A program made the position numbers and the translations under genes. The notes under the pieces were generated by a model. It saw nothing but the letters and a program-made list of their open reading frames with translations. It was not told the origin of the DNA and did no database searches. 64,000 nucleotides of DNA. Origin: Ruegeria sp. HKCCD7303. GTDB taxonomy: Bacteria > Pseudomonadota > Alphaproteobacteria > Rhodobacterales > Rhodobacteraceae. Shown here piece after piece: positions 18,134 through 26,257 of this stretch; within the stretch, counting starts at the first letter, position 1, and each line of letters begins with the position of its first letter. Where the stretch lies: NCBI RefSeq assembly GCF_013111185.1, contig NZ_WVRE01000002.1, positions 186,001-250,000 on the forward strand, written 5' to 3'.

Positions 18134-19180
18134 ATGCAAATGAAGCCCTTGGGCCGTACTGGAATTATGGTGAGCGACCTATGTCTTGGAACCATGACTT
18201 TTGGCACACAGACCTCCGAAGCCGATGCGCACAGGCAGATGGAAATGGCGCTGGATGCCGGCATCAACTTTGTGGATGCAGCCGAGATGTATCCCGTAAA
18301 CCCGGTTTCAAAAGAAACGATCGGGCGCACCGAAGAGATTCTGGGCAATTGGAACGCAGCCAATGCAGCGCGGCGTGGGGATTACATTTTGGCGACCAAG
18401 CATTCCGGTGAGGGTTTGTCCTTTGTGCGTGACGGTGCGCCGATCACAGGCAAGACGATACCCGAAGCGATTGAAGGGTCGCTGAAGCGGTTGCAGACAG
18501 AGTGCATCGACCTCTATCAGTTTCACTGGCCGAACCGCGGCAGCTACATGTTCCGACAGAACTGGGACTTTGCGCCAACCGGGCACAATACAGAAGGTGT
18601 TCTGGAGAATATGCAAGAGTGTCTGGAGGCTCTGCAGGCTCAAGTCGACAAGGGCAACATCCGCGCCTTTGGTCTGTCCAACGAAAGTGCATGGGGCACG
18701 GCGCAGTGGGTGCGTCTGGCCGAAAAGATGGGCGCGCCGCGTGTGGCGTCGATTCAGAACGAGTATTCGCTGCTCTGCAGGCTGTTCGACACGGATATGG
18801 CCGAGCTATGCGTGCATGAAGATGTCGGGCTGATGGCGTTCTCGCCTTTGGGTACCGGCTTGCTGACGGGTAAGTATCAGGGTGGGGCAGTCCCGGACGG
18901 TTCGCGCATGTCGCTTTCACCTGAACTGGGCGGGCGCAAGTCTGATCGGGTGTTTGATGCGGTCGCCGCTTATCTGGACGTTGCTGCGCGTCACAGTTTG
19001 GATCCGACGCATACGGCATTGGCTTGGTGTCGTACACGGCCATTCATGATGTCGGCTATTTTTGGCGCAACTACGGTTGAGCAGCTTGAACACGTATTGG
19101 CTGGCGCAGATCTGACGTTGTCAGATGATGTGTTGGTAGAGTTGGATGCAGCCCATAAGGCGCATCCGATGCCGTACTGA
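18134..19180 (+). CDS. NADP(H)-dependent aldo/keto reductase, Tas-like
   Basis: A 348-residue TIM-barrel oxidoreductase of the AKR superfamily. Near the N-terminus are LGRTGIMVSDLCLGTMTFG and the catalytic FVDAAEMYP segment with Asp and Tyr. The Lys is in LATKHS and the His in YQFHWPNR. The length and the long insert before the His match the Tas branch. The physiological carbonyl substrate is unknown. AGGAGA precedes the start. A GC-rich repeat with hairpins follows the stop. Confidence 0.9.
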   Translation: MQMKPLGRTGIMVSDLCLGTMTFGTQTSEADAHRQMEMALDAGINFVDAAEMYPVNPVSKETIGRTEEILGNWNAANAARRGDYILATKHSGEGLSFVRDGAPITGKTIPEAIEGSLKRLQTECIDLYQFHWPNRGSYMFRQNWDFAPTGHNTEGVLENMQECLEALQAQVDKGNIRAFGLSNESAWGTAQWVRLAEKMGAPRVASIQNEYSLLCRLFDTDMAELCVHEDVGLMAFSPLGTGLLTGKYQGGAVPDGSRMSLSPELGGRKSDRVFDAVAAYLDVAARHSLDPTHTALAWCRTRPFMMSAIFGATTVEQLEHVLAGADLTLSDDVLVELDAAHKAHPMPY

Positions 19181-19181
19181 G

Positions 19182-19244
19182 GGCAGGGGGCGCTGCCCCC
19201 GCCGCCTTCGGCGGCTCCCCCGAGGTATTTTTAGCCAGATGAAG
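19182..19244 (+). repeat. short dispersed repeat, copy B, with hairpins
   Basis: Two GC-rich hairpins, GGGGGC..GCCCCC (about 19187-19200) and GCCGCCTTCGGCGGC (19201-19215), are followed by GAGGTATTTTTAGCCAGATGAAG to 19244. The 3' part matches copies at 10446-10478 and 43386-43415. It lies just after the aldo/keto reductase stop and just before the convergent GlxA-type gene, so it may also act as a terminator. Confidence 0.7.
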
Positions 19245-19254
19245 TTGGATCCGG

Positions 19255-20241
19255 TCAGTGATGGGTGGGGTGTGTGCGCTCTTGCCTGAGGTCGCGGGCG
19301 GACTGGCCGTGCGCGGTGCGAAAGGCGCGGGCGAAGCTGGATTGTGAGGCAAAGCCCGTGGCCAGTGCTACATCCATTAAGGGCATGTCGGTGTCAGTGA
19401 CAAGGCGACGCGCTTCGGCCAGGCGCAGTTGCAGGTAGTGATCCTGTGGCGTGGTGTTCAGGCGCAACCGGAACTGTTGCTGCAAGGTGCGCGGGCTGGT
19501 GCCCAGGCGATCTGCGATACACGCAAGCGGCAAGGGGTCATCCAAAGAGTCCTGCATCAGTGAATTGGCCTTGGCGGTCAAAGCTGTGTGGCGGTGTGGT
19601 GCGCCAGTGCGGCTTTGCGGTTTGGCAGGGTCGGGTGCGCCTTCGTAGAGGAACAAGCCTGAAACGCGCGCTGCGAACCCCGCGCCGTGGCGGGCGGCGA
19701 TGATGTGCAGCATCATCTCGACCGCCGGGATTGCTCCGCCGGATGTCAGCCGGGTGTCAGACACGGTGAAGCGGTCGGGGCGCACGTCCACTTCGGGGAA
19801 ACGCGAGGCGAAGTTTTCCAGGTCTTCCCAATGGGTGGTGGCGGCGTGGCCGTCAAGCAGCCCGGCCTCGGCCAGCAGCCAGGGGCCGCCATCGATGCCT
19901 GCCATTGTTGCGCCAGTACCTGCGATCCGGCGCAGACCCGCAAGCAGGCTGGGGGTGGCGTGACGGGCCAGTTGGAACCCGGCCACAACGATCATTAGGT
20001 CACAGCCTTGCAGACGTGCCAGCGGGATACCCGGCACTTGCAAGGCGCTGGTCAGCATTGCCGGTTCGGGTGTCGCTGTCACGTAGTCCCAGTCAAAGGC
20101 CGGGCGATCGGCCAGACGGTTGGCCGCGCGCATTGGGTCGACCGCCGAGGCGAAGCTGAGCGTGTTGCAGTCATCAAGTACCAGCACCGCCGTTTTCAGG
20201 GCGCGATGTTCGGGCTGCAGTATGTTTTTTGCGGATTGCAT
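19255..20241 (-). CDS. GlxA/CdhR-type AraC-family transcriptional regulator
   Basis: About 328 residues. The N-terminal two thirds is a DJ-1/PfpI-like domain (AVLVLDDCNTLSFASAVDPMR, then GCDLMIVVAGF and TMAGIDGG). The C-terminal 100 residues hold two AraC helix-turn-helix motifs, with CIADRLGTSPRTLQQQFR and PLMDVALATGFASQSSFARAF. This architecture is that of GlxA and of CdhR, the carnitine catabolism activator of Pseudomonas. It is divergent from a carnitine-type operon 130 bases away, so control of that operon by carnitine or a related betaine is likely. An in-frame start at 20265 is the alternative. Confidence 0.9.
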   Translation of the reverse strand: MQSAKNILQPEHRALKTAVLVLDDCNTLSFASAVDPMRAANRLADRPAFDWDYVTATPEPAMLTSALQVPGIPLARLQGCDLMIVVAGFQLARHATPSLLAGLRRIAGTGATMAGIDGGPWLLAEAGLLDGHAATTHWEDLENFASRFPEVDVRPDRFTVSDTRLTSGGAIPAVEMMLHIIAARHGAGFAARVSGLFLYEGAPDPAKPQSRTGAPHRHTALTAKANSLMQDSLDDPLPLACIADRLGTSPRTLQQQFRLRLNTTPQDHYLQLRLAEARRLVTDTDMPLMDVALATGFASQSSFARAFRTAHGQSARDLRQERTHPTHH

Positions 20242-20268
20242 CAAGTTCGATTCGCATTCTGCCAAGTT

Positions 20269-20370
20269 GTTTTCCCAAGGCTGCGTCAGAGTTGAAAGTA
20301 ACGCAAATCGGAATCCGGGGAGAAGCCTGGGGAAAACTCAGGTCAAAACCGGGTATAACTTGGGGAAAAC
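20269..20370. promoter_or_regulatory. divergent promoter region with three TGGGGAAAAC-type repeats
   Basis: The sequence CYTGGGGAAAAC occurs at 20326-20337 and 20359-20370 on the plus strand, 33 bases apart (about three helical turns), and a near copy, CCTTGGGAAAAC, occurs on the minus strand at 20269-20280. The third copy covers the ribosome site of the downstream gene, so part of the match may be coincidence. The arrangement suits an AraC-family dimer controlling the divergent genes. Confidence 0.4.
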
Positions 20371-20373
20371 GCC

Positions 20374-21288
20374 ATGCCTCTGGAAATGAACCGCGATGTC
20401 TTTATCACCTGCGCCGTGACCGGCTCGGGTGGAACGCAGGATCGCAGCCCTCATGTACCGCGCTCGCCGCAGCAGATTGCCGACAGCGCGATTGCTGCCG
20501 CTAAGGCTGGAGCTGCAGTTGTGCATTGCCATGTGCGTGACCCCGAAACCGGTGCGCCAAGCCGTCGGCTGGATCTGTATCGTGAGGTCACAGACCGGAT
20601 TCGCGACGCCGACGTGGACGTTGTTCTGAACCTGACTGCGGGGATGGGGGGGGACATCGTGTTTGGTGGTGTTGAAAGCCCGTTTCCGGTGAATGAAGCG
20701 GGTACTGACATGATCGGTGCGTCGGAGCGCGTTGCGCATATTGCCGAGTGTCTGCCCGAAATCTGCACTTTGGACTGTGGCACAATGAACTTTGCCGAGG
20801 CCGATTACGTCATGACCAACACGCCTGGAGCCCTGCGCGCTATGGGGCAAATGATGACGGATATGGGCGTGAAGCCCGAGATCGAAGCCTTTGACACCGG
20901 CCACCTGTGGTTTGCCAAGCAGTTGGTGAAAGAGGGGATTCTGGAGCCCAACGCCTTGGTTCAGCTGTGCATGGGTGTGCCGTGGGGCGCGCCGGACGAT
21001 TTGAACACCTTCATGGCGATGGTGAACAATGTCCCCGATGACTGGACCTTCAGCGCATTCTCATTGGGGCGGAACCAGATGGCTTACGTTGCGGCGACGG
21101 TTCTGGCCGGCGGCAACGTGCGCGTGGGTCTCGAGGACAACTTGTGGCTGGACAAGGGTGTTCTGGCCGAAAACTGGCAGTTGGTGGAACGCGCGGGAAC
21201 CATCATCGAGAATATGGGCGCGCGGGTTATTGGGCCGCAGGAAGTGCGTGAGAAGTTGGGATTGGAGAAACGCGCGCCAAAGGGATGA
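20374..21288 (+). CDS. beta-keto acid cleavage enzyme (BKACE, DUF849), probable dehydrocarnitine cleavage enzyme
   Basis: A 304-residue zinc-dependent enzyme of the BKACE family. It condenses a beta-keto acid with acetyl-CoA to give acetoacetate and a new CoA ester. The zinc ligands HCHVRD are at 51-56, and the second His motif AFDTGHL is at about 170. In carnitine catabolism this family turns 3-dehydrocarnitine plus acetyl-CoA into betainyl-CoA and acetoacetate. Specificity is inferred here from the neighbouring carnitine dehydrogenase fusion and CdhR-like regulator. GGGG lies 8 bases before the ATG. Confidence 0.9.
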   Translation: MPLEMNRDVFITCAVTGSGGTQDRSPHVPRSPQQIADSAIAAAKAGAAVVHCHVRDPETGAPSRRLDLYREVTDRIRDADVDVVLNLTAGMGGDIVFGGVESPFPVNEAGTDMIGASERVAHIAECLPEICTLDCGTMNFAEADYVMTNTPGALRAMGQMMTDMGVKPEIEAFDTGHLWFAKQLVKEGILEPNALVQLCMGVPWGAPDDLNTFMAMVNNVPDDWTFSAFSLGRNQMAYVAATVLAGGNVRVGLEDNLWLDKGVLAENWQLVERAGTIIENMGARVIGPQEVREKLGLEKRAPKG

Positions 21289-21348
21289 TTTGCTTGCGGC
21301 CGCTGGCATGGTCGAAGGCTCTGGAGCGTCAGCAAAAGGATGATAACC

Positions 21349-21666
21349 ATGAGATCGGTTGTTGTGATATGCGCGGCGCTACTGATGGCATGCCTGCCCT
21401 GCGAAGGGGCAGCGCAAGCCACAGAGGTTGAGTTGGCCCGCCAGCAGTGCGAAGCCAAAGGCGGAAGATATGAGGTGGCTGGGCGACTCCGGCAGTATAT
21501 CTGCTTTGAACCTTTGCCCGACGCCGGGGCACCCTGCAAAATAGCCTCCGATTGTGCAGGGTTCTGCCTGTCGGACACCAAACAATGCAGTGCCGTCACG
21601 CCAAAATTCGGATGCGTTTCGCATTTTGATGAGGCGGGGCAGGTGCAAGTGATCTGTATCGATTAG
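21349..21666 (+). CDS. small exported cysteine-rich protein within the carnitine cluster
   Basis: A 105-residue protein. A signal peptide covers about 1-22 (VVVICAALLMACLPCEGAAQA). The mature part carries eight cysteines (QQCEAKGG, YICFEP, APCKIASDCAGFCLSDTKQC, FGCVS, VICID), so it is a likely disulfide-bonded periplasmic protein. The CxxxxxCxGxC spacing resembles small dickkopf/EB-like cysteine modules; that is only a resemblance. The start at 21349 is chosen because AAAGG lies too close to the ATG at 21340. Its presence between catabolic enzymes is unexplained. Confidence 0.7.
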   Translation: MRSVVVICAALLMACLPCEGAAQATEVELARQQCEAKGGRYEVAGRLRQYICFEPLPDAGAPCKIASDCAGFCLSDTKQCSAVTPKFGCVSHFDEAGQVQVICID

Positions 21667-21674
21667 AGGACGAT

Positions 21675-23141
21675 ATGACAAAAACGGCAGCAATCATCGG
21701 GGGTGGGGTCATTGGCGGCGGATGGGCCGCGCGGTTCCTGCTGAATGGCTGGATTGTTCGGGTGTTCGACCCGGACCCTGAGGCCGAGCGCAAAATTGGC
21801 GAAGTTCTGGACAACGCGCGGCGGTCTCTGCCAGGCCTGAGCGATGTGCCATTGCCGCCCGAAGGCGCATTGAGTTTTCACGATGAAATGGCCGACGCCG
21901 TAGAAGGTGCGGTTTGGATTCAGGAAAGCGTACCGGAGCGTTTGGACCTGAAACTGAAGGTCTACAAAGGTCTGCAAGAGGCCTGCGATCCGGGCGCGAT
22001 CATCGGGTCTTCGACCAGCGGTTTTAAGCCTTCGGAATTGCAAGAGGGCGCGCTGCGCCCCGAACAGATCGTCGTAACGCATCCGTTCAACCCGGTTTAC
22101 CTGTTGCCGCTGATCGAGTTGGTGCCCACCGATAGGAACCCTCCCGAAATGGTCGCACGCGCGCAGGAGTTGCTGAAATCGGTCGGGTTTTTCCCCCTGC
22201 ACATCAAGAAAGAGATCGACGCGCACATCGCCGACCGGTTCCTTGAAGCGGTCTGGCGCGAGGCACTGTGGCTGGTTAAAGACGGTATCGCGACTACGGA
22301 AGAGGTGGATGAGGCGATCCGCATGGGCTTTGGCATCCGCTGGGCGCAGATGGGCCTGTTCGAGACCTATCGCGTGGCAGGCGGCGAAGCCGGGATGCGG
22401 CATTTCATGGCGCAATTTGGTCCGGCGTTGAAATGGCCTTGGACCAAGCTGATGGATGTGCCCGAGTTCACTGATGAGCTGGTCGATATGATCGCGGACC
22501 AGTCCGATGCACAATCTGGGATGTATTCGATACGCGAGCTGGAGCGCATTCGCGACAATAATCTTGTGGGCATGATGCGGGCCCTCAAGGCACAGAATTA
22601 CGGGGCAGGCGCTGTGCTGAACCAGCATGATGCGCTGTTGAAACCGGGTGCCTTGCCGACATTGGATCAGGCGGACCTGAGCCAGCCGATCCTGACCCTG
22701 TCCCGCGCCGTTCCGCTGGATTGGACGGACTATAACGGCCACATGAATGAGGCGAAGTATCTGGAGGCCTTTGCCGCCGCCACGGACCGCTTCATGGAGA
22801 TCATCGGCTGCGATGCAGGCTATATCGCCTCGGGCGGCAGTTACTTCACCGCCGAAAACCACATTCGTTACATCGATGAGGTCAACGCGGGTGCAAAGAT
22901 CGAGGTGCGCACGCAGATGTTGCTGGGGCAGGGCAAGAAGCTGCATGTGTTCCACAGCATGTATGAAGGCGACAAACTGCTGGCCACAGGCGAAAGCTTC
23001 TTGCTGCATGTCAGTCTTGAGACCCGGCGTCCAAGCTCTCCGTCCCCTGAAATCGAAGCGGCGATGGCGCGTATTGCCGAAGCTCAGTCCGTGCTGCCTT
23101 ACCCCGAAGGCGCGGGGGCCGCTATTCGGAAGCCCTCATGA
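21675..23141 (+). CDS. carnitine 3-dehydrogenase fused to a betainyl-CoA thioesterase-like domain
   Basis: A 488-residue two-domain protein. Residues 1-320 are a 3-hydroxyacyl-CoA dehydrogenase-like NAD enzyme (GGGVIGGGW at 9-17, SSTSGFKPSEL, THPFNPVYLLPLIEL), the pattern of L-carnitine dehydrogenase. From about 335 to the end is a hot-dog thioesterase (LDWTDYNGHMNEAKYLEAF near 350). The first domain oxidises L-carnitine to 3-dehydrocarnitine; the second would release glycine betaine from betainyl-CoA. The same fusion is known in Sinorhizobium. It overlaps the next gene by 4 bases. Confidence 0.92.
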   Translation: MTKTAAIIGGGVIGGGWAARFLLNGWIVRVFDPDPEAERKIGEVLDNARRSLPGLSDVPLPPEGALSFHDEMADAVEGAVWIQESVPERLDLKLKVYKGLQEACDPGAIIGSSTSGFKPSELQEGALRPEQIVVTHPFNPVYLLPLIELVPTDRNPPEMVARAQELLKSVGFFPLHIKKEIDAHIADRFLEAVWREALWLVKDGIATTEEVDEAIRMGFGIRWAQMGLFETYRVAGGEAGMRHFMAQFGPALKWPWTKLMDVPEFTDELVDMIADQSDAQSGMYSIRELERIRDNNLVGMMRALKAQNYGAGAVLNQHDALLKPGALPTLDQADLSQPILTLSRAVPLDWTDYNGHMNEAKYLEAFAAATDRFMEIIGCDAGYIASGGSYFTAENHIRYIDEVNAGAKIEVRTQMLLGQGKKLHVFHSMYEGDKLLATGESFLLHVSLETRRPSSPSPEIEAAMARIAEAQSVLPYPEGAGAAIRKPS

Positions 23142-23896
23142 GCCGAAGGGTGTTGGTAACGGCTGGCGCGTCCGGTGTCGGTCGCGCCATGGCCGAGGCG
23201 TTTGATGCGGCTGGATATGATGTCTGGGTTACAGATATCGATCAGGCAGCGCTAAATTCTGTGCCCGATCCTTGGACGACGCATTGCGCCAATGCGTCGG
23301 ATGAGGCTGATATGCGCGGCGTCTTTGATGCTATGTCTCAGGCAGGCGGGCTGGACACCCTGTGTGCCAACGCCGGAATAGCAGGGCCAACCGAGGCAAT
23401 CGAAAACATCGATCTGAATGCTTGGCGCGCCTGCATTGCGGTTAATCTGGACGGTGCTTTTCTGGCGGCCAAATATGCCGCGCCATTGATGAAATCGGCG
23501 CGGGCGGGAAGCATCATCCTGACCTCGTCGACGGCAGGTCAGTACGGCTATCCGTTTCGTGCGCCGTATGCCTCGGCAAAATGGGCGGTGATTGGATTGA
23601 TGAAAACACTTGCGATGGAACTGGGCCCGCATGGGATACGCGCAAACGCAATCTGCCCGGGCGCAGTTGAAGGCCCGCGCATGGAGGGTGTTCTGGCCCG
23701 TGAGGCAGAAGCCAAAGGCATGACCCGCGACGCGGTGTACCAAGGCTATGCTTCGGGTACGTCCATGGGGCGCTTTGTCGAAGCGCAGGACATAGCCAAT
23801 ATGGCCGTCTTCCTTGCGTCAGATGCGGCGCGGCTGGTGTCGGGTCAGGTCATCGCGGTGGATGGCCACACGGTCAATCCTGACCCGAAACTATGA
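23138..23896 (+). CDS. short-chain dehydrogenase/reductase of the carnitine cluster
   Basis: A 252-residue classical SDR. The cofactor loop TAGASGVGRAM is near the N-terminus, NAGIAGP follows, and the catalytic set is Ser in ILTSSTAG plus YASAK (Tyr and Lys). It is coupled to the carnitine dehydrogenase fusion by an ATGA overlap. A role in the same pathway is therefore likely, for example oxidation of D-carnitine to 3-dehydrocarnitine, but this is inference; 3-hydroxybutyrate-type substrates are possible too. Confidence 0.88.
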   Translation: MSRRVLVTAGASGVGRAMAEAFDAAGYDVWVTDIDQAALNSVPDPWTTHCANASDEADMRGVFDAMSQAGGLDTLCANAGIAGPTEAIENIDLNAWRACIAVNLDGAFLAAKYAAPLMKSARAGSIILTSSTAGQYGYPFRAPYASAKWAVIGLMKTLAMELGPHGIRANAICPGAVEGPRMEGVLAREAEAKGMTRDAVYQGYASGTSMGRFVEAQDIANMAVFLASDAARLVSGQVIAVDGHTVNPDPKL

Positions 23897-23897
23897 T

Positions 23898-24080
23898 TTA
23901 GCCCTGATTTGGCCCCCTGATCTGGCGGATGCTCTGGCGGACGGCCTGCCAGTCCTGTGCTTCCTGCTGATTTCCGGCAGCCTCGCATTCACGCATTTTC
24001 TGCGCAGCTTCGGCCTCGGCCCGGTCTCCGTGAGCGGCATAAAGGGCACGTGCGTATTGAGCGGTTTGTAATGCGTCCAT
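23898..24080 (-). CDS. small hypothetical protein, 60 residues
   Basis: A short Ala/Gln/Glu-rich, probably all-helical protein (MDALQTAQYARALYAAHGD then EAEAAQKMRECEAAG). GGAGG lies 9 bases before the ATG at 24080, and the amino acid make-up is that of a true protein. I believe similar small proteins occur in other roseobacters, from memory only. It converges on the SDR gene with a gap of one base. The function is unknown. Confidence 0.65.
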   Translation of the reverse strand: MDALQTAQYARALYAAHGDRAEAEAAQKMRECEAAGNQQEAQDWQAVRQSIRQIRGPNQG

Positions 24081-24159
24081 TCCTGTGGTCCTCCGTCTGT
24101 GATCGGAATGCCCGAAGGTTCGCGCCAAGGGACCATAGCACAGTATTCCAAAGCCTGCA

Positions 24160-25029
24160 TCATGTGCCTTCTGAAATCATGGATCTGAGCTGCCGAAGAT
24201 GGTTGGGAAAGCTGCGGGCGGTCACGTCTGCCTCGCGTACAAGCGTATCGAAGTGGCGGGTAAATGTTTCGATCCGGTCCCGGTCGCGAAACGCCAAATA
24301 GTGACTGCCTGCGTAGAACACGCAAAGCAGAGGGCCGAATATCGTCACCGGGGCGGAATAAAGTCTTTTGGCATCAAACAGATAGATCCGCATTCTGGGG
24401 TAAAGCTGATCGCAAAGTGTCAGAAGGTGGTCGATCTGTTCCAGCCGTACCCGCGTGCTAAGGCCGCTGTAATACCCTGTGGCGCTTGCAAAGCTCTCGA
24501 TTTCGAACAGCGGCATGGCGATTTCATAATCCGACTGCGCACTGCGCATCCAGGCCAACCTGTCCTCGGAGGCGCCGATCGCCTGATCCGCCGTTCGCCC
24601 CAGATGCGGGGCATATTCCCATTCCAGCAAAGCGCGGGTCTTGAGCATGTCAGGCAGCGTGGCTGGGACATAGCGCAGCTTGTACCCGGCCGCTTCTTTG
24701 TGCCACTCGAAAATCTTTTCATCTACCAGCGCGCGGGGTGCTTCGGTGAAGCTTAGGGAACCGGCCAGAAGCTCGGCCGCGCTTTCTGGCCTGTCGGACA
24801 GGCTTAGCAACCAGTCGGCTGAAACGCCAAGCGCAGCCGCGCATCCTCCGACCACATGCGCATTGGGCAGGCGCGCGCCATGCCCGGTCAAAAGCTGCGA
24901 TACGGTAGAGCGGTCAACCCCTATGTCACGCGCAAGCGCGCTTTGACTGATGTTCCGTTGTTCCATCGCGCGGGCAAGTCGCAGTCGAAACTGCGCGGCG
25001 CGATCTCGTTTGTCTATTTTTTCCTGCAT
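24160..25029 (-). CDS. XRE-family transcriptional regulator with an unknown C-terminal domain
   Basis: A 289-residue protein. An N-terminal helix-turn-helix (about residues 12-65) shows QRNISQSALARDIGVDRSTVSQLL. The remaining 200 residues form one aromatic-rich domain with no motif I recognise (EWHKEAAGYKLRYVPATLP, then YPRMRIYLFDAKRLYSAP); it may bind a ligand. It is divergent from a DUF2061-desaturase pair across a 108-base AT-rich region with dyads and direct repeats, so control of those genes is the simplest idea. The dyad nearest its start lies only 5 bases upstream, pointing to autoregulation. Confidence 0.85.
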   Translation of the reverse strand: MQEKIDKRDRAAQFRLRLARAMEQRNISQSALARDIGVDRSTVSQLLTGHGARLPNAHVVGGCAAALGVSADWLLSLSDRPESAAELLAGSLSFTEAPRALVDEKIFEWHKEAAGYKLRYVPATLPDMLKTRALLEWEYAPHLGRTADQAIGASEDRLAWMRSAQSDYEIAMPLFEIESFASATGYYSGLSTRVRLEQIDHLLTLCDQLYPRMRIYLFDAKRLYSAPVTIFGPLLCVFYAGSHYLAFRDRDRIETFTRHFDTLVREADVTARSFPNHLRQLRSMISEGT

Positions 25030-25033
25030 ATGG

Positions 25034-25087
25034 TGATAAATATCATAATTGATGAATTTTGTTAATCATATTCAGAATTTTCAGAAT
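25034..25087. promoter_or_regulatory. AT-rich divergent operator/promoter region with dyads and direct repeats
   Basis: TGATA-AA-TATCA is a perfect dyad at 25034-25045. A second, looser TTGAT...AATCA dyad follows (about 25049-25069). TTCAGAAT occurs twice in tandem at 25071-25078 and 25080-25087. Composition is far AT-richer than the flanks. The position between the XRE regulator and the DUF2061 gene suits operators for that regulator. Confidence 0.5.
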
Positions 25088-25137
25088 AACCACCGACTTG
25101 TAACTCTTTGAAAAAAGCAAAAAGACTGAGGGTCGGA

Positions 25138-25341
25138 ATGGAAACGCGGCGAAGATCTGTCGTGAAAGCAATCGTTTGGAATGTCATGGGGCTTGTCACC
25201 ATGACCGCTGTAGGGCTGATTGCCACGGGCTCGGCCACTGTAGGCGGGGTTGTGGCGCTGGTGAACACCGCCATTGGTCTGACCATGTACGTGATTTACG
25301 AAAGGGTGTGGGCGGGCATCTCGTGGGGGCGCAATGGCTAA
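25138..25341 (+). CDS. DUF2061 small membrane protein
   Basis: A 67-residue protein beginning METRRRSVVKAIVWNVMG, the characteristic start of DUF2061, followed by two short membrane segments (about 15-33 and 37-55). The function of the family is unknown. GAGGG precedes the ATG at 25138, which is preferred to the ATG at 25108 because the family motif begins there. The desaturase ATG lies 8 bases before its stop, so the two are translationally coupled. Confidence 0.85.
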   Translation: METRRRSVVKAIVWNVMGLVTMTAVGLIATGSATVGGVVALVNTAIGLTMYVIYERVWAGISWGRNG

Positions 25342-26236
25342 GCGACCCACATCCCAATCCCCTGAATGGGGCACGTTTTTCCTGATCATGGCCTGTTATG
25401 CGGCGTGGCTTGCGGGGTTGTTCTGGTTGACGGATGTTTCGTTGTGGTTGGCGGTGCTGGCCTTGGGCCTGGTTGCGGCCCTGCATTCGTCACTGACACA
25501 TGAGGTCCTTCACGGGCACCCGTTTCAAGCCAAATGGCTGAATGAGGCGTTGATGGTGCTGCCGCTCACGCTTTTCATCCCGTACAACCGCTTTCGGGAT
25601 CTGCATCTGGCACATCATCAAGATGCCGCGTTGACGGACCCCTACGACGATCCGGAATCGAACTATCTGGACCCCAAGGTCTGGTCGACATTGCCGCGCA
25701 GTTTACAAGTGCTGCTGGCGATCAACAACACTCTGCTTGGCCGCATGTTATTGGGCCCGGCCATCGGTCAGGTTTTGTTTCTGCGCGACGAATGGCAGGG
25801 GGCGCGGCACTGGGACAAGGATATCCTCTTGGCCTGGGCATTGCACCTGCCGGGTGTGGCGGTGGTACTGTGGATTGTTGCCCAGTCGGCCATGCCGGTC
25901 TGGGCCTATCTGATCTCGGCCTATATCGGGCTGGGGCTGCTGAAAATCCGTACGTTCCTTGAGCACCGCGCGCATGAAAAATCCCGGGCGCGTACAGTCA
26001 TCATCGAAGATCGGGGACCCCTGGCATTTCTGTTTCTGAACAATAACCTGCACGTAGTTCATCACATGAACCCAAGCGCCCCGTGGTATCGCTTACCACA
26101 ACTGTATCGGGACGGAAAAGACAAGTATCTGGCTTGTAATGAGGCATATGTATACCGGTCTTATGCGCAGATTTTCCGGCAGTACTTGTGGCGCGCGAAA
26201 GACCCCGTGCCGCATCCGCTCTGGCCAAAGTCCTGA
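25334..26236 (+). CDS. membrane fatty acid desaturase
   Basis: A 300-residue di-iron membrane enzyme. Three histidine clusters are present: HEVLHGH (56-62), HLAHH (91-95) and the NNNLHVVHH block near 240. Hydrophobic segments (about 14-50, 73-83, 155-205) give the usual four-helix layout. The family inserts double bonds, or sometimes hydroxyl groups, into acyl chains or carotenoid-like substrates; the substrate here is not settled. It is coupled to DUF2061 and faces the XRE regulator, suggesting regulated membrane lipid modification. Confidence 0.88.
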   Translation: MAKRPTSQSPEWGTFFLIMACYAAWLAGLFWLTDVSLWLAVLALGLVAALHSSLTHEVLHGHPFQAKWLNEALMVLPLTLFIPYNRFRDLHLAHHQDAALTDPYDDPESNYLDPKVWSTLPRSLQVLLAINNTLLGRMLLGPAIGQVLFLRDEWQGARHWDKDILLAWALHLPGVAVVLWIVAQSAMPVWAYLISAYIGLGLLKIRTFLEHRAHEKSRARTVIIEDRGPLAFLFLNNNLHVVHHMNPSAPWYRLPQLYRDGKDKYLACNEAYVYRSYAQIFRQYLWRAKDPVPHPLWPKS

Positions 26237-26257
26237 TTTGACGACACAACGGGTGGC

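Noticed and set aside
21663-23009. Minus-strand open frame of 448 codons
   Set aside because: Antisense of the carnitine dehydrogenase fusion, which has intact cofactor and thioesterase motifs.
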